48,238 bases of DNA. It comes from Treponema sp. GTDB lineage: Bacteria; Spirochaetota; Spirochaetia; Treponematales; Treponemataceae. The stretch covers positions 1-48,238 of the forward strand of contig JAILIC010000120.1 in the NCBI GenBank assembly GCA_024695475.1, given 5' to 3'. Shown here piece after piece: positions 1-7,384 of the stretch (within the stretch, counting starts at the first letter, position 1; each line of letters opens with the position of its first letter). The position numbers were made by a program, and so were the translations under genes. Under the pieces are notes generated by a model. It was not told where the DNA came from. It searched no databases and saw only the letters and a list, made by a program, of their open reading frames with translations.

Positions 1-81
1 TACCAATAACCGACGTATCATACTTTGTTTTTTTTGCTGTTTTTTTTCTTTTGCAGTATTTTTATCCAGATCGTTTATCAT
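1..81 (-). CDS. N-terminal fragment of an unidentified Lys/Gln-rich protein (runs off left edge)
   Basis: The minus strand opens with ATG at 81, preceded by a GGGAG Shine-Dalgarno nine bases upstream, and stays open for 27 codons to the edge. The visible N-terminus is MINDLDKNTAKEKKQQKKQS followed by MIRRLLV. The Lys/Gln-rich stretch before a hydrophobic turn would suit a cytoplasmic tail ahead of a membrane segment, but too little is visible to name a family. It lies downstream of the DUF4954 gene on the same strand, 84 nt after its stop, so the two may be co-transcribed. The gap (82-165) shows no hairpin terminator. Confidence 0.55.
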   Translation of the reverse strand, partial: MINDLDKNTAKEKKQQKKQSMIRRLLV

Positions 82-165
82 GAGCAATTTCTCCCTAGTA
101 TAAAACTATCTGAATAAATTATATCACCAGCTTTAGTAGAACACAATATTTTTTTTTAAACAATC

Positions 166-2340
166 TTATCTATTGCATACGTCCTTAAATACAACTTTGA
201 GATCATTATTAAACTGCTCAGTCGTTTTCTGTAATGTATGCAAAAACTCGTTATCATCTATTGTACCTAATACCGCAGTCATTTCTTCTTCATTACGGTA
301 TGTTATCGTACGGAAAAAGTCTGTATAATCTTTTGCACGGGAGGTTATCGATGACGTATACATATCATTAGAAACTGTCGTTACATCCCCGATAATATCC
401 TCAAAAATTTCTGTATTAAACTGAGACATAGGACGGGAATACAACTGCTCAAACAGATACAAAGCATAGCGAGCTTTATAGATAGCATACTTCGCATTAC
501 AGTCATCATAAAATGCATGTACCCCAGCCCAAGTCTCAATGCGATGATCTTTTATCCTATCAAACAAATCAAACACTACCTTTTCAGGAATAATCTGACC
601 ACCAACATTTAGCCACGATGTATATAATGGCATCTGTTCCAGCTCTGCAAGAATATCTGCTGTCAAAGAAGTGATACTTTTTTGTGTACAAAACTCCATC
701 AATGTGCTGGCTGCAAAATATTTTACAATTTTACGATACTCTTTATACGCTTTTACCGGTTTGTAAATGACCGCCCCAAACTTTTTTTGTGCGAGAGGTT
801 CCGGCAAAGTGAATACCGCATCAGGATTTTGATGCAAAAAGTCTTTAGCAACTTGATGTAATTTTTCAGGAGAATGCGCATCAAGGGCGGGTTTATACAA
901 TTGTGTAAGCAAATATGCACCAGTCAGTTCTATAAGTCGATCAAGTGAAGTCATTATTTCCTGCATTGTATCTGGAGCAAGTGGATCAGTTTCGACATGC
1001 TGTACTTTTACTACACGCTTATCACGCTTTAAGAATTTATAATTGTTACGTGCAATAGCAAACATATTATAGAGGAACCAATAGGCAGGAATAATATGTA
1101 CCGGCTGATCAGCTCCGCTTGTTGCCACCAAAGAAAATGGGTAGGTAATATTCAGTTCCCTTTGATAGGAACCTTTTGCCACCAACACAAAAGAGGCAAA
1201 ACGGCTGTTATGTTTAAAATCGGAACACAAACCAGGCCAAAAACCGCGTTCGGCATAAATTTCGCCGTCAGGACTGCGAGAATTATGATTACTACCAATC
1301 GTTGCTCCTGCAGCAATATTTGACTGCCCCATAATCGTTGTCGCAATAAGAAACGAAGAATTATGATGCTGCTCATGAAAAGGAAAGATAAGATTATTCA
1401 AAAGCTCACAACAAGATACGGTAGAATTGTCTCCCAATACAGAATTGAGCAAACGAGCCCCGTACTTTAACTGACAGTTACGGCCTATAACAAATCGTAC
1501 AGCAACCGCCTGATAAAAAACCCTGCTGCCATATCCCATAATACCATTCACCATTTCGACACCTTCTCCAATCTGAGAAGGTTCATCTGGTGATGATAAT
1601 ACCGTCATATTTTTTAATTTAAAGGCACCTTTTATATAGGCAGAACACCCAACATGTACATCTTTTAACAATGTCGTATTTTTTATGACAACATCATCTT
1701 CAATAATACCAAACGTATCAAGCGTTTTGGTATTACCATACTCAGTAAGCTCAATAAAACGCTGCATTAATTTTTCATCATCGCGATACCGTGACCACAG
1801 ATATGCATCGGCAGGTATCATCTCTTCAAAAGGAAGGACTGCACGATTGTCATTTTCATTAGCAATGCCAATCCATATTCGGTTGGATTCTGGCTCTCCC
1901 TCTTTAAGGATTCCCCGTCCAAACTTAGAATGTTCTGTACAACTCATCTCCTGGATGTTAAACAGCATAACACGATTACCAATATGGTAATTGTGTAAAA
2001 ACGAAACATTGCGTACTGCAACATCATCAGCAAATACACAATTTTCGATACGAGAGTTATATAATCCAGTACGTAGTTCCAAATCATGATATTTGAGGCA
2101 GGCCGGTCGCAGTTTATGTATGACAATAAAACCATACAGCTCGCAATTATAAATAAGAGATGGATCAAATGAGCCAGGTTCTTCGTTAACATAGATATTT
2201 TGCCAGCTTGCATCATCAGAAATGTTTCTATTTTTTACCAGAATAGCAATCTCATCAGCTGTAAGATGACGGCAGTGTGCTATATACTCTTGTTTTACCG
2301 TAACTTTTTTTGTATCAGAAAGGAGTGTTAATACTGACAT
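166..2340 (-). CDS. DUF4954 family protein, left-handed beta-helix type
   Basis: The 724-aa product resembles the DUF4954 proteins of Bacteroidetes and Treponema, whose biochemical role is unknown. Residues about 80-130 and 215-350 show hexapeptide-like beta-helix repeats with recurrent small/hydrophobic spacing (ADDVAVRNVSFLHNYHIGNR; IKNTTLLKDVHVGCSAYIKG), as in sugar-nucleotide acyl/nucleotidyl-transferase C-domains. The GATIGSNHNSRSPDGE segment near residue 345 resembles the trimer active-site turns of that fold. The C-terminal 250 residues are alpha-helical in composition. There is no signal peptide or membrane segment, so it is probably cytoplasmic. The start is supported by AAAGGA seven bases upstream. 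It is transcribed divergently from the M16 homologue, with 151 nt between them. Family assignment is by recall of the length and repeat pattern; any sugar-nucleotide function is inference. Confidence 0.8.
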   Translation of the reverse strand: MSVLTLLSDTKKVTVKQEYIAHCRHLTADEIAILVKNRNISDDASWQNIYVNEEPGSFDPSLIYNCELYGFIVIHKLRPACLKYHDLELRTGLYNSRIENCVFADDVAVRNVSFLHNYHIGNRVMLFNIQEMSCTEHSKFGRGILKEGEPESNRIWIGIANENDNRAVLPFEEMIPADAYLWSRYRDDEKLMQRFIELTEYGNTKTLDTFGIIEDDVVIKNTTLLKDVHVGCSAYIKGAFKLKNMTVLSSPDEPSQIGEGVEMVNGIMGYGSRVFYQAVAVRFVIGRNCQLKYGARLLNSVLGDNSTVSCCELLNNLIFPFHEQHHNSSFLIATTIMGQSNIAAGATIGSNHNSRSPDGEIYAERGFWPGLCSDFKHNSRFASFVLVAKGSYQRELNITYPFSLVATSGADQPVHIIPAYWFLYNMFAIARNNYKFLKRDKRVVKVQHVETDPLAPDTMQEIMTSLDRLIELTGAYLLTQLYKPALDAHSPEKLHQVAKDFLHQNPDAVFTLPEPLAQKKFGAVIYKPVKAYKEYRKIVKYFAASTLMEFCTQKSITSLTADILAELEQMPLYTSWLNVGGQIIPEKVVFDLFDRIKDHRIETWAGVHAFYDDCNAKYAIYKARYALYLFEQLYSRPMSQFNTEIFEDIIGDVTTVSNDMYTSSITSRAKDYTDFFRTITYRNEEEMTAVLGTIDDNEFLHTLQKTTEQFNNDLKVVFKDVCNR

Positions 2341-2478
2341 ACTTTTTCCTTTATTTTGGCAATGTATTTACTGTCTTTATATTTACAGAGCATAGTGTAG
2401 CAAGTAAAACTGATAATTTCTATAGATAGATCCAAGGATATACATCATCAACTGATATCTTAAGAAATGATAACATGG

Positions 2479-2484
2479 TATAGT
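2479..2484 (+). promoter_or_regulatory. Extended -10 element of the M16-like gene, 7 nt before ATG
   Basis: TATAGT preceded by TGG (an extended -10) ends seven bases before the ATG at 2492. No Shine-Dalgarno is visible between them and no good -35 is seen. The expected transcription start would lie at or next to the start codon, so the mRNA would be nearly leaderless. Confidence 0.45.
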
Positions 2485-2491
2485 ACTATCT

Positions 2492-5392
2492 ATGAAAAAG
2501 AATTCTCATTATAACAAATACATATGCATAGCACTCTTTTTTGTAGCGCTTTTTACTTCCCCCACCTATACTCAGGAAACACAAAACACCGAAACTGCAC
2601 TACCTGGGTTTTATGAATACACACTCGAAAACGGTATGCAGATCTATATTCTTGAAGATTACTCCAGCGTACCAGTACGTATTGAATATACAGCCAGAGC
2701 TGGATACAGTGCGCAAACACCAAAAACAGCAGGCTTTTTTCAGTTATATACAAAGCTATTTGCCACAGCAGGTAAAACAGCCTACACCTTACACCATAAC
2801 AATGAAACCGAACAAAATCATGCATGGATGCTCGAAACGCTCCAAGCATATTGTACATCAGACTCTGCCAGATATGAAATAACGGTATCACCTACCCAAG
2901 TTGAACAGGCAATAAAGCAACTGTCCTACTGCGTACTGTCGCCACTCTTTATCGACAGCGACTTGCAAAGGGAATTTGAAAACCTAAAAGAATCTGTCAT
3001 GCAAAATGCTTTCAGTACTGCAGGCTTTATCAACAGCAGTATCGATGCCCGTATCTTTGCAACTGCACCTTGGAAGCAAGAGTCTGGAATCTACCCATCG
3101 CTGTTTTCAAAAACAACCTTGGAACAAACACGTTCCATTTTAACCAATATCGAACGTAATTATTATGCTCCTAAAAATAGTGCCCTTTTTATCAGCGGAG
3201 GCATTCGTGCAACATATATTCTTTCCTTATTGCATCACTATTTTACCGCTTCCCCTCTGCCGTCATTAGGAGCACCCAGTGATGACGGTAAAGCGGTAAT
3301 AAAACCTACCGCACAACGAAAATTTGTATTACATGACAGATTATTTACAAAAGAAATGACACAAATCGTTGTCCAGTACACAGGATTATCTCTGATGCAG
3401 ACAAATATTGCCGCTGCGACATTCAATAACCGTAATTCGTCCATAAAAATGCACCTAAGCGAAACAAAAGAGCTTGCTATTCGAGATCAGGAATACATCA
3501 ATATCGCTGCTGCACATAAAAATGGAAATTCCAGGCTTATAGTCCAATCTTTGCTTGAAAAATCAAAAACAAATCCGGTGGAACAAGCAGACACTTTCGT
3601 ATCTCTCATGCAAACAGCAGCATCGCAAAGTACACAAGAAGAATATATAACTGCAAAGCAGAGACTTATCAGTGAATACCAAACACGCTTTAAAAGTTCC
3701 TCAGTTTTTATGGACATGCTCTCTCAATTTTGGGCAGTCGGTACCGCTCAAAACAGCACTCAAACCATAATCCAACAATTGCTTTCGGAGCCACAACTCG
3801 TACAAGATGAAAATACAACACAGCTTATCGATACTTACAACCAACAGGAACCATACGTTTTTGTTCTCGTAAACAGTGACATTTATACCAAATATGCAAA
3901 AGCATTTAAAAATGCTGGATACGAAACGGTAACGACAAAAAATGGCTCATGGTATTCTCAAAAATTATATGAAGTGCTCACAACAACTGATACCACCAGT
4001 GAACAGCAACCAATAGGACTTCCCCTATCAGCACAAGCTTTTGCCCACACAAATGCGCAGCAGTTTAGTACCACAACATTATCCAATGGTATTCCAGTCA
4101 TTTTTAAGAGGAACCCCACATCGACAACGGTCGTGCTTGCTTTAACGATAGCAGGCGGGAATCTCCACTCTGCAACAACAACGCCCGGACTAGAAGAAAT
4201 TATCATCAACGCACTGGCAGACAATATACATGACGGTATTATCGCAGCACAAAGCACCGGTACCATAACAGGTATTCCCGAAGTGACTGCACAAACAAAT
4301 ACTGTCAATGGAACCATAACCGTAGAGTGCCTGCCTCAAGATGTACATACCTGTCTCACCTGCATATCACAAGCCATCATTTACGGTACAATAATGCCTG
4401 CAAGAGCTGATGGATTACTGTTTAATAAACAATCAACTCATCGTGTCGAGATGGGAGATCCTGTCTATCAATTATACAGTGCGGCTATACAAAAACTGTA
4501 TCACAATACACCGTATCCTGCACTTTTTGATGCACAGCACGACATACTGCAAGATGTCACCTACCTATCAATTCTCCAAACCTATCCATCACTGCTTGAT
4601 GCACAGCGATACAGTCTCATCCTTACGGGTAACATTCCTGACGATGATTACAAGACATTACTTGAAGAGCAACTTGGCATTCTCAAAAAACAAAAAGACT
4701 TAGGACTGTCTCATACAGCGCAAGTATATACTGGTACTGTCCAACAAAATGACTATCCGTTACGACCAGATTTTTCTAAAACAGGAACGCAAAAAGTTTC
4801 TATCGAGCACCGCTTTTTTACCGATGTTACTGCCGATAAAGCAGGTCCTCGCCCAGAAATACTGGTACCTACTACAGAGTTTTTAGATCCGGTACAGTTT
4901 TGGTTACCATCACCGGCTCCAAATTCTCCTGATTTTGAGCGATTTAATGCTTTGCTCTATGCTCTCCAAAACCTATTGGAGGCAAAACAGTATATCGTAC
5001 GTCTTATTCCTGCTTCCTACGAAATACAAGCGGCAACACTCACGTTTGTACAAGTAAAACATACAAAAGCAGTAGATGATGCCTACAGTGCAGCAGTACA
5101 AGAAATAAAGGCACTTTTATCACCAGAGGATATATCAAACAGTATAAGCGACCTGTTTATCCAGAACATCAAGGATACCTGGATTATGCAGACATTATCA
5201 CAGACCCAGACAAATTGGGGTACAACGCTTTTGATTCAAGACAGTGTAAATAAAACAGGCAATCCAACCCACTATCTCAATGAATATGAAACTATAGCTC
5301 AAAGTACTGCATCTGATTTTATAACGGTTTTACAGCAGTGGATTCTGGAACAGACTCCATACCGATTATACTCAAAAGATGCAAAAAAATAA
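2492..5392 (+). CDS. Exported M16 (insulinase/pitrilysin-like) peptidase homologue, apparently inactive
   Basis: The 966-aa protein begins with a signal peptide (MKKNSHYNKYICIALFFVAL, cleavage probably near TYTQE), so it is periplasmic or surface-exposed. It has the four-lobe layout of pitrilysin: the first M16 lobe is recognised by YTLENGMQIYILED at residues 43-56 and the ARAGYSAQ turn, and a third lobe starts near 520 with TLSNGIPVIFKRN and IAGGNLHSATTTPGLEE. The HxxEH zinc motif expected after the first turn is replaced by FFQLY (82-86), and the equivalent site near 566 reads LEEII. Both are degenerate, so zinc proteolysis is not expected and a binding or chaperone role is more likely. Its stop is six bases from the convergent folate gene. 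No Shine-Dalgarno precedes the ATG. Confidence 0.8.
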   Translation: MKKNSHYNKYICIALFFVALFTSPTYTQETQNTETALPGFYEYTLENGMQIYILEDYSSVPVRIEYTARAGYSAQTPKTAGFFQLYTKLFATAGKTAYTLHHNNETEQNHAWMLETLQAYCTSDSARYEITVSPTQVEQAIKQLSYCVLSPLFIDSDLQREFENLKESVMQNAFSTAGFINSSIDARIFATAPWKQESGIYPSLFSKTTLEQTRSILTNIERNYYAPKNSALFISGGIRATYILSLLHHYFTASPLPSLGAPSDDGKAVIKPTAQRKFVLHDRLFTKEMTQIVVQYTGLSLMQTNIAAATFNNRNSSIKMHLSETKELAIRDQEYINIAAAHKNGNSRLIVQSLLEKSKTNPVEQADTFVSLMQTAASQSTQEEYITAKQRLISEYQTRFKSSSVFMDMLSQFWAVGTAQNSTQTIIQQLLSEPQLVQDENTTQLIDTYNQQEPYVFVLVNSDIYTKYAKAFKNAGYETVTTKNGSWYSQKLYEVLTTTDTTSEQQPIGLPLSAQAFAHTNAQQFSTTTLSNGIPVIFKRNPTSTTVVLALTIAGGNLHSATTTPGLEEIIINALADNIHDGIIAAQSTGTITGIPEVTAQTNTVNGTITVECLPQDVHTCLTCISQAIIYGTIMPARADGLLFNKQSTHRVEMGDPVYQLYSAAIQKLYHNTPYPALFDAQHDILQDVTYLSILQTYPSLLDAQRYSLILTGNIPDDDYKTLLEEQLGILKKQKDLGLSHTAQVYTGTVQQNDYPLRPDFSKTGTQKVSIEHRFFTDVTADKAGPRPEILVPTTEFLDPVQFWLPSPAPNSPDFERFNALLYALQNLLEAKQYIVRLIPASYEIQAATLTFVQVKHTKAVDDAYSAAVQEIKALLSPEDISNSISDLFIQNIKDTWIMQTLSQTQTNWGTTLLIQDSVNKTGNPTHYLNEYETIAQSTASDFITVLQQWILEQTPYRLYSKDAKK

Positions 5393-5398
5393 TCGACT

Positions 5399-6067
5399 CT
5401 ACTGGTGACAAGTATAAAATGACTCTTCCGTCACCAGATGGGTTAGAGGTATATCAAGGACATCACAAGGGATATCTGTAACCACTTGAGCCTCAAAGCC
5501 CATTCCTACGGAGGCGACCGGCTGCCTGTCAGAGGCAACTTCATTTTTGACAGTTGCTATATACCTATCATAAAAGCCTTTACCTTTACCCAAGCGATTA
5601 CCTTGCACAGTAAAGGCTAAGCCCGGCACAATAAACAAAGCATTACAAGGAAAATCACTCATTACCACTTTTTCTAATGTGACCTTAGGCTCTTTGATAC
5701 CAAAGCTCCCTGTTTCCAGCTGGTTGTCTAATGGTACAGCAGCATCTATAGCGTAAAAGTCCATTTTATTAGTATCAGGAATAATCCTCGGGAGCAGTAA
5801 TTGTTTACCATCTGCAAGAACAGCATCAAGCAGAGGACGGGTATCAATTTCATTTCCATACGAGACAAAAGCAAACACTGCATGACACGACGTATAAAAC
5901 CTTGTTGATCGGAGTTGCTCAACTGCCTGTCTGCCAGCATCATGCGCAAACAAAGGCTGTTGCTTACATAACGTAGCAAGTCTATTGCGACAGTCGTGAC
6001 GAAGTTGTTTTTTACGTTGAGCAAGAGCTATATCCTTATCAGCACTTGTATTTACTTTTATACTCAT
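5399..6067 (-). CDS. 5-formyltetrahydrofolate cyclo-ligase
   Basis: The 222-aa protein has the normal length for the family that converts 5-formyl-THF plus ATP to 5,10-methenyl-THF in the cytoplasm. Hallmarks are FAFVSYGNEIDTRPLL, LLLPRI and the C-terminal signature VPGLAFTVQGNRLGKGKGFY followed by DRYI, which holds the nucleotide and folate loop. The N-terminal QRKKQLRHDCRNRLATL helix is also typical. No neighbour is obviously linked to folate. The ATG at 6067 has no Shine-Dalgarno, but a TACAAT hexamer lies nine bases upstream, consistent with a leaderless message. The bacterial gene is variously called ygfA or fau, so I leave the symbol empty. Identification is firm. Confidence 0.92.
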   Translation of the reverse strand: MSIKVNTSADKDIALAQRKKQLRHDCRNRLATLCKQQPLFAHDAGRQAVEQLRSTRFYTSCHAVFAFVSYGNEIDTRPLLDAVLADGKQLLLPRIIPDTNKMDFYAIDAAVPLDNQLETGSFGIKEPKVTLEKVVMSDFPCNALFIVPGLAFTVQGNRLGKGKGFYDRYIATVKNEVASDRQPVASVGMGFEAQVVTDIPCDVLDIPLTHLVTEESFYTCHQ

Positions 6068-6076
6068 ATAATGGCG

Positions 6077-6082
6077 ATTGTA
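6077..6082 (-). promoter_or_regulatory. -10 hexamer (TACAAT) of the formyl-THF cyclo-ligase gene
   Basis: Read on the minus strand, TACAAT ends nine bases before the ATG at 6067. No convincing -35 and no Shine-Dalgarno are present. The spacing matches the other candidate leaderless starts in this window. Confidence 0.4.
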
Positions 6083-6148
6083 TCATGATGCTGCTTATGC
6101 GAAAAGAGAAAAAAAACAAAAAAAATAATAAAAAAAGGATAAACCGTA

Positions 6149-6177
6149 TTGACATAATTTATTCAATTAGGTATTAT
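6149..6177 (+). promoter_or_regulatory. Promoter of tRNA-Asn
   Basis: TTGACA at 6149-6154 is separated by exactly 17 bases from TATTAT at 6172-6177. The tRNA begins 27 bases further on, leaving a short leader to be removed by RNase P. Confidence 0.85.
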
Positions 6178-6203
6178 CATATCACGTTCTAACAAAGAAC
6201 AAT

Positions 6204-6276
6204 GCTTCCTTAGCTCAGCTGGTAGAGCAATGGACTGTTAATCCATGTGTCGCAGGTTCAAAACCTGCAGGAGGCG
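6204..6276 (+). tRNA. tRNA-Asn (GTT)
   Basis: The 73-nt cloverleaf has acceptor stem GCTTCCT/AGGAGGC (one G-U pair), a D arm TAGCTCAGCTGGTAGAGCA, an anticodon stem ATGGA/TCCAT around loop CTGTTAA with anticodon GTT, and a T arm GCAGGTTCAAAACCTGC. The discriminator base is G and CCA is not encoded. It is a single-gene transcript with its own promoter and terminator, and it sits at the left border of the accessory block that begins at 6407. Confidence 0.97.
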
Positions 6277-6278
6277 TG

Positions 6279-6309
6279 AAAAGGTCATCGGAAACGATGA
6301 CCTTTTTTT
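6279..6309 (+). terminator. Rho-independent terminator of tRNA-Asn
   Basis: The perfect stem GGTCATCG/CGATGACC closes a GAAA tetraloop and is followed by seven T residues, three bases after the tRNA 3' end. Confidence 0.93.
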
Positions 6310-6406
6310 ATTTTCGTAACCACATCACATATCAAAATAAAGCTTAGAGATTATATAACTTAGAAAAGGTAAAATGCTGTTTGAGACTTGCTCTAGACGA
6401 TGTAAT

Positions 6407-6604
6407 TTACATTATTTTTTGTTTAAGGTCAGTATTCTTTTCTTTAGTAACAATTCCTGCCTCATTTAGAAATGCCAGTGCCTTATTGTGATAATAGGCA
6501 ATCTGTTCTGCAGGTGAAAGATCCTTCGTCTGTTCCCAGTTGTATTCACGGATTTTGTGGATGTCATCAATGGTAAAATTTGGAGAAATTGTTGGCTTAG
6601 TCAT
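6407..6604 (-). CDS. Small protein paired with the PIN toxin (probable antitoxin)
   Basis: The 65-aa acidic/neutral protein (MTKPTISPNFTIDDIHKIRE...) contains a helix-rich core with WEQTKDLSPAEQIAYYHNKA, the kind of short segment that can wrap around a toxin. I recognise no DNA-binding domain. Its start overlaps the last eight bases of the upstream PIN-domain gene, which implies translational coupling. Antitoxin function is inferred from this pairing only. The gene order is toxin first, the reverse of most VapBC operons. A short ATGTAAATTACAT palindrome follows the stop codon. Confidence 0.6.
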   Translation of the reverse strand: MTKPTISPNFTIDDIHKIREYNWEQTKDLSPAEQIAYYHNKALAFLNEAGIVTKEKNTDLKQKIM

Positions 6605-7094
6605 TATCCTCTCCTTTCAGAAGCATTTCTGGCGTAATAATGTCAATCTGGCTAAAACCTTTTAGATTCGTAATTGCCCGAACTCCATTTATAGTTTTCA
6701 CATTTACAAGATGTTTGAAATTCCACGAAACAATGTAATTACAAGCTTCCAACACCGCAATCGCTATATGTAGACAATCATCATGACTTTTGTTTGTTAA
6801 AATACCTAAGTCAATTATTTGTTTCGCAAGTTTTTCAGCATCATCATCTTTTTCAAGAAAACTGAATTGTATTTCCTTCAGCTTCTCTTGCAAGAAAGAT
6901 CTCTTCGGTTCGTAACATTCAGAAACTTCTGCGAGCGTTACATCAGAAAGATAAATATCTAAATCATCCCGCTTTTTCAGTTCTTCCCAAAACTGTATCG
7001 TAGAAGCCATACGTTCAGGGCTGTCTTCCTGCTGTAGATAGCTAAGAACAGATGTATCGAGATAGATTTTTGTTTTGCGAAAAACTTTATCCAT
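6597..7094 (-). CDS. PIN-domain ribonuclease, VapC-like toxin
   Basis: The 165-aa protein carries the PIN acidic residues in order: D13 in YLDTSVLSYL, E56 in TLAEVSE, D105/D106 in KSHDDCLHIA, and N125 in SWNFKHLV at the fourth position. Proteins of this type are Mg-dependent endoribonucleases that act on tRNA or rRNA in toxin-antitoxin modules. The C-terminal SWNFKHLVN segment is typical of the subgroup that carries a short partner gene. GGGGAG lies eight bases before ATG, and an extended -10 (TGATATAAT) sits at 7126-7131. It overlaps the small downstream gene by eight bases. Family call is firm; the target is unknown. Confidence 0.85.
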   Translation of the reverse strand: MDKVFRKTKIYLDTSVLSYLQQEDSPERMASTIQFWEELKKRDDLDIYLSDVTLAEVSECYEPKRSFLQEKLKEIQFSFLEKDDDAEKLAKQIIDLGILTNKSHDDCLHIAIAVLEACNYIVSWNFKHLVNVKTINGVRAITNLKGFSQIDIITPEMLLKGEDND

Positions 7095-7125
7095 AATACC
7101 AGTCTCCCCGCCAAAGATTAATACT

Positions 7126-7131
7126 ATTATA
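7126..7131 (-). promoter_or_regulatory. Extended -10 (TGATATAAT) of the PIN/antitoxin pair
   Basis: On the minus strand TGA plus TATAAT forms a consensus extended -10 about 32 bases upstream of the ATG at 7094. A weak ATGCAA -35 lies 17 bases before it. No separate operator palindrome is obvious. The rest of 7095-7226 shows no gene. Confidence 0.55.
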
Positions 7132-7226
7132 TCACAGCATTTCTATTGTTGCATTACACTATCACCGTCATCTTGTATGCAGTTAAAAACATTGGATCTA
7201 CCAGTCACAGTAACGATAACTTTTTT

Positions 7227-7319
7227 CTATTTATAAACAAGATATGAGATAAAATTAAATACTTCCTGTTGAGCAGTCGGGTCTAATGTTTCATACATTT
7301 TCAACAATGTTTCTGCCAT
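7227..7319 (-). CDS. 30-aa ORF resembling the start of a short antitoxin
   Basis: The minus strand encodes MAETLLKMYETLDPTAQQEV followed by FNFISYLVYK and a stop. AAGGAG lies 13 bases upstream of the ATG, longer than ideal. The helical amphipathic pattern resembles N-terminal segments of small antitoxins of the DUF2281 kind as I remember them, but the protein ends where such families continue. It is either a genuine micro-protein or the surviving 5' end of a decayed antitoxin between the restriction gene (stop 7385) and the PIN toxin. No toxin partner is left beside it. Confidence 0.4.
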   Translation of the reverse strand: MAETLLKMYETLDPTAQQEVFNFISYLVYK

Positions 7320-7384
7320 AGTGCAGCTTCCGCTCCTTAACATGTTTACAGTATAACTCGATTTCACAAAAAAGACAGCAGGTT

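Noticed and set aside
1685..1990. Plus-strand 101-codon ORF inside the DUF4954 gene, and similar open frames opposite other genes
   Set aside because: They lie wholly within well-supported genes on the other strand, with no ribosome site or recognisable product.
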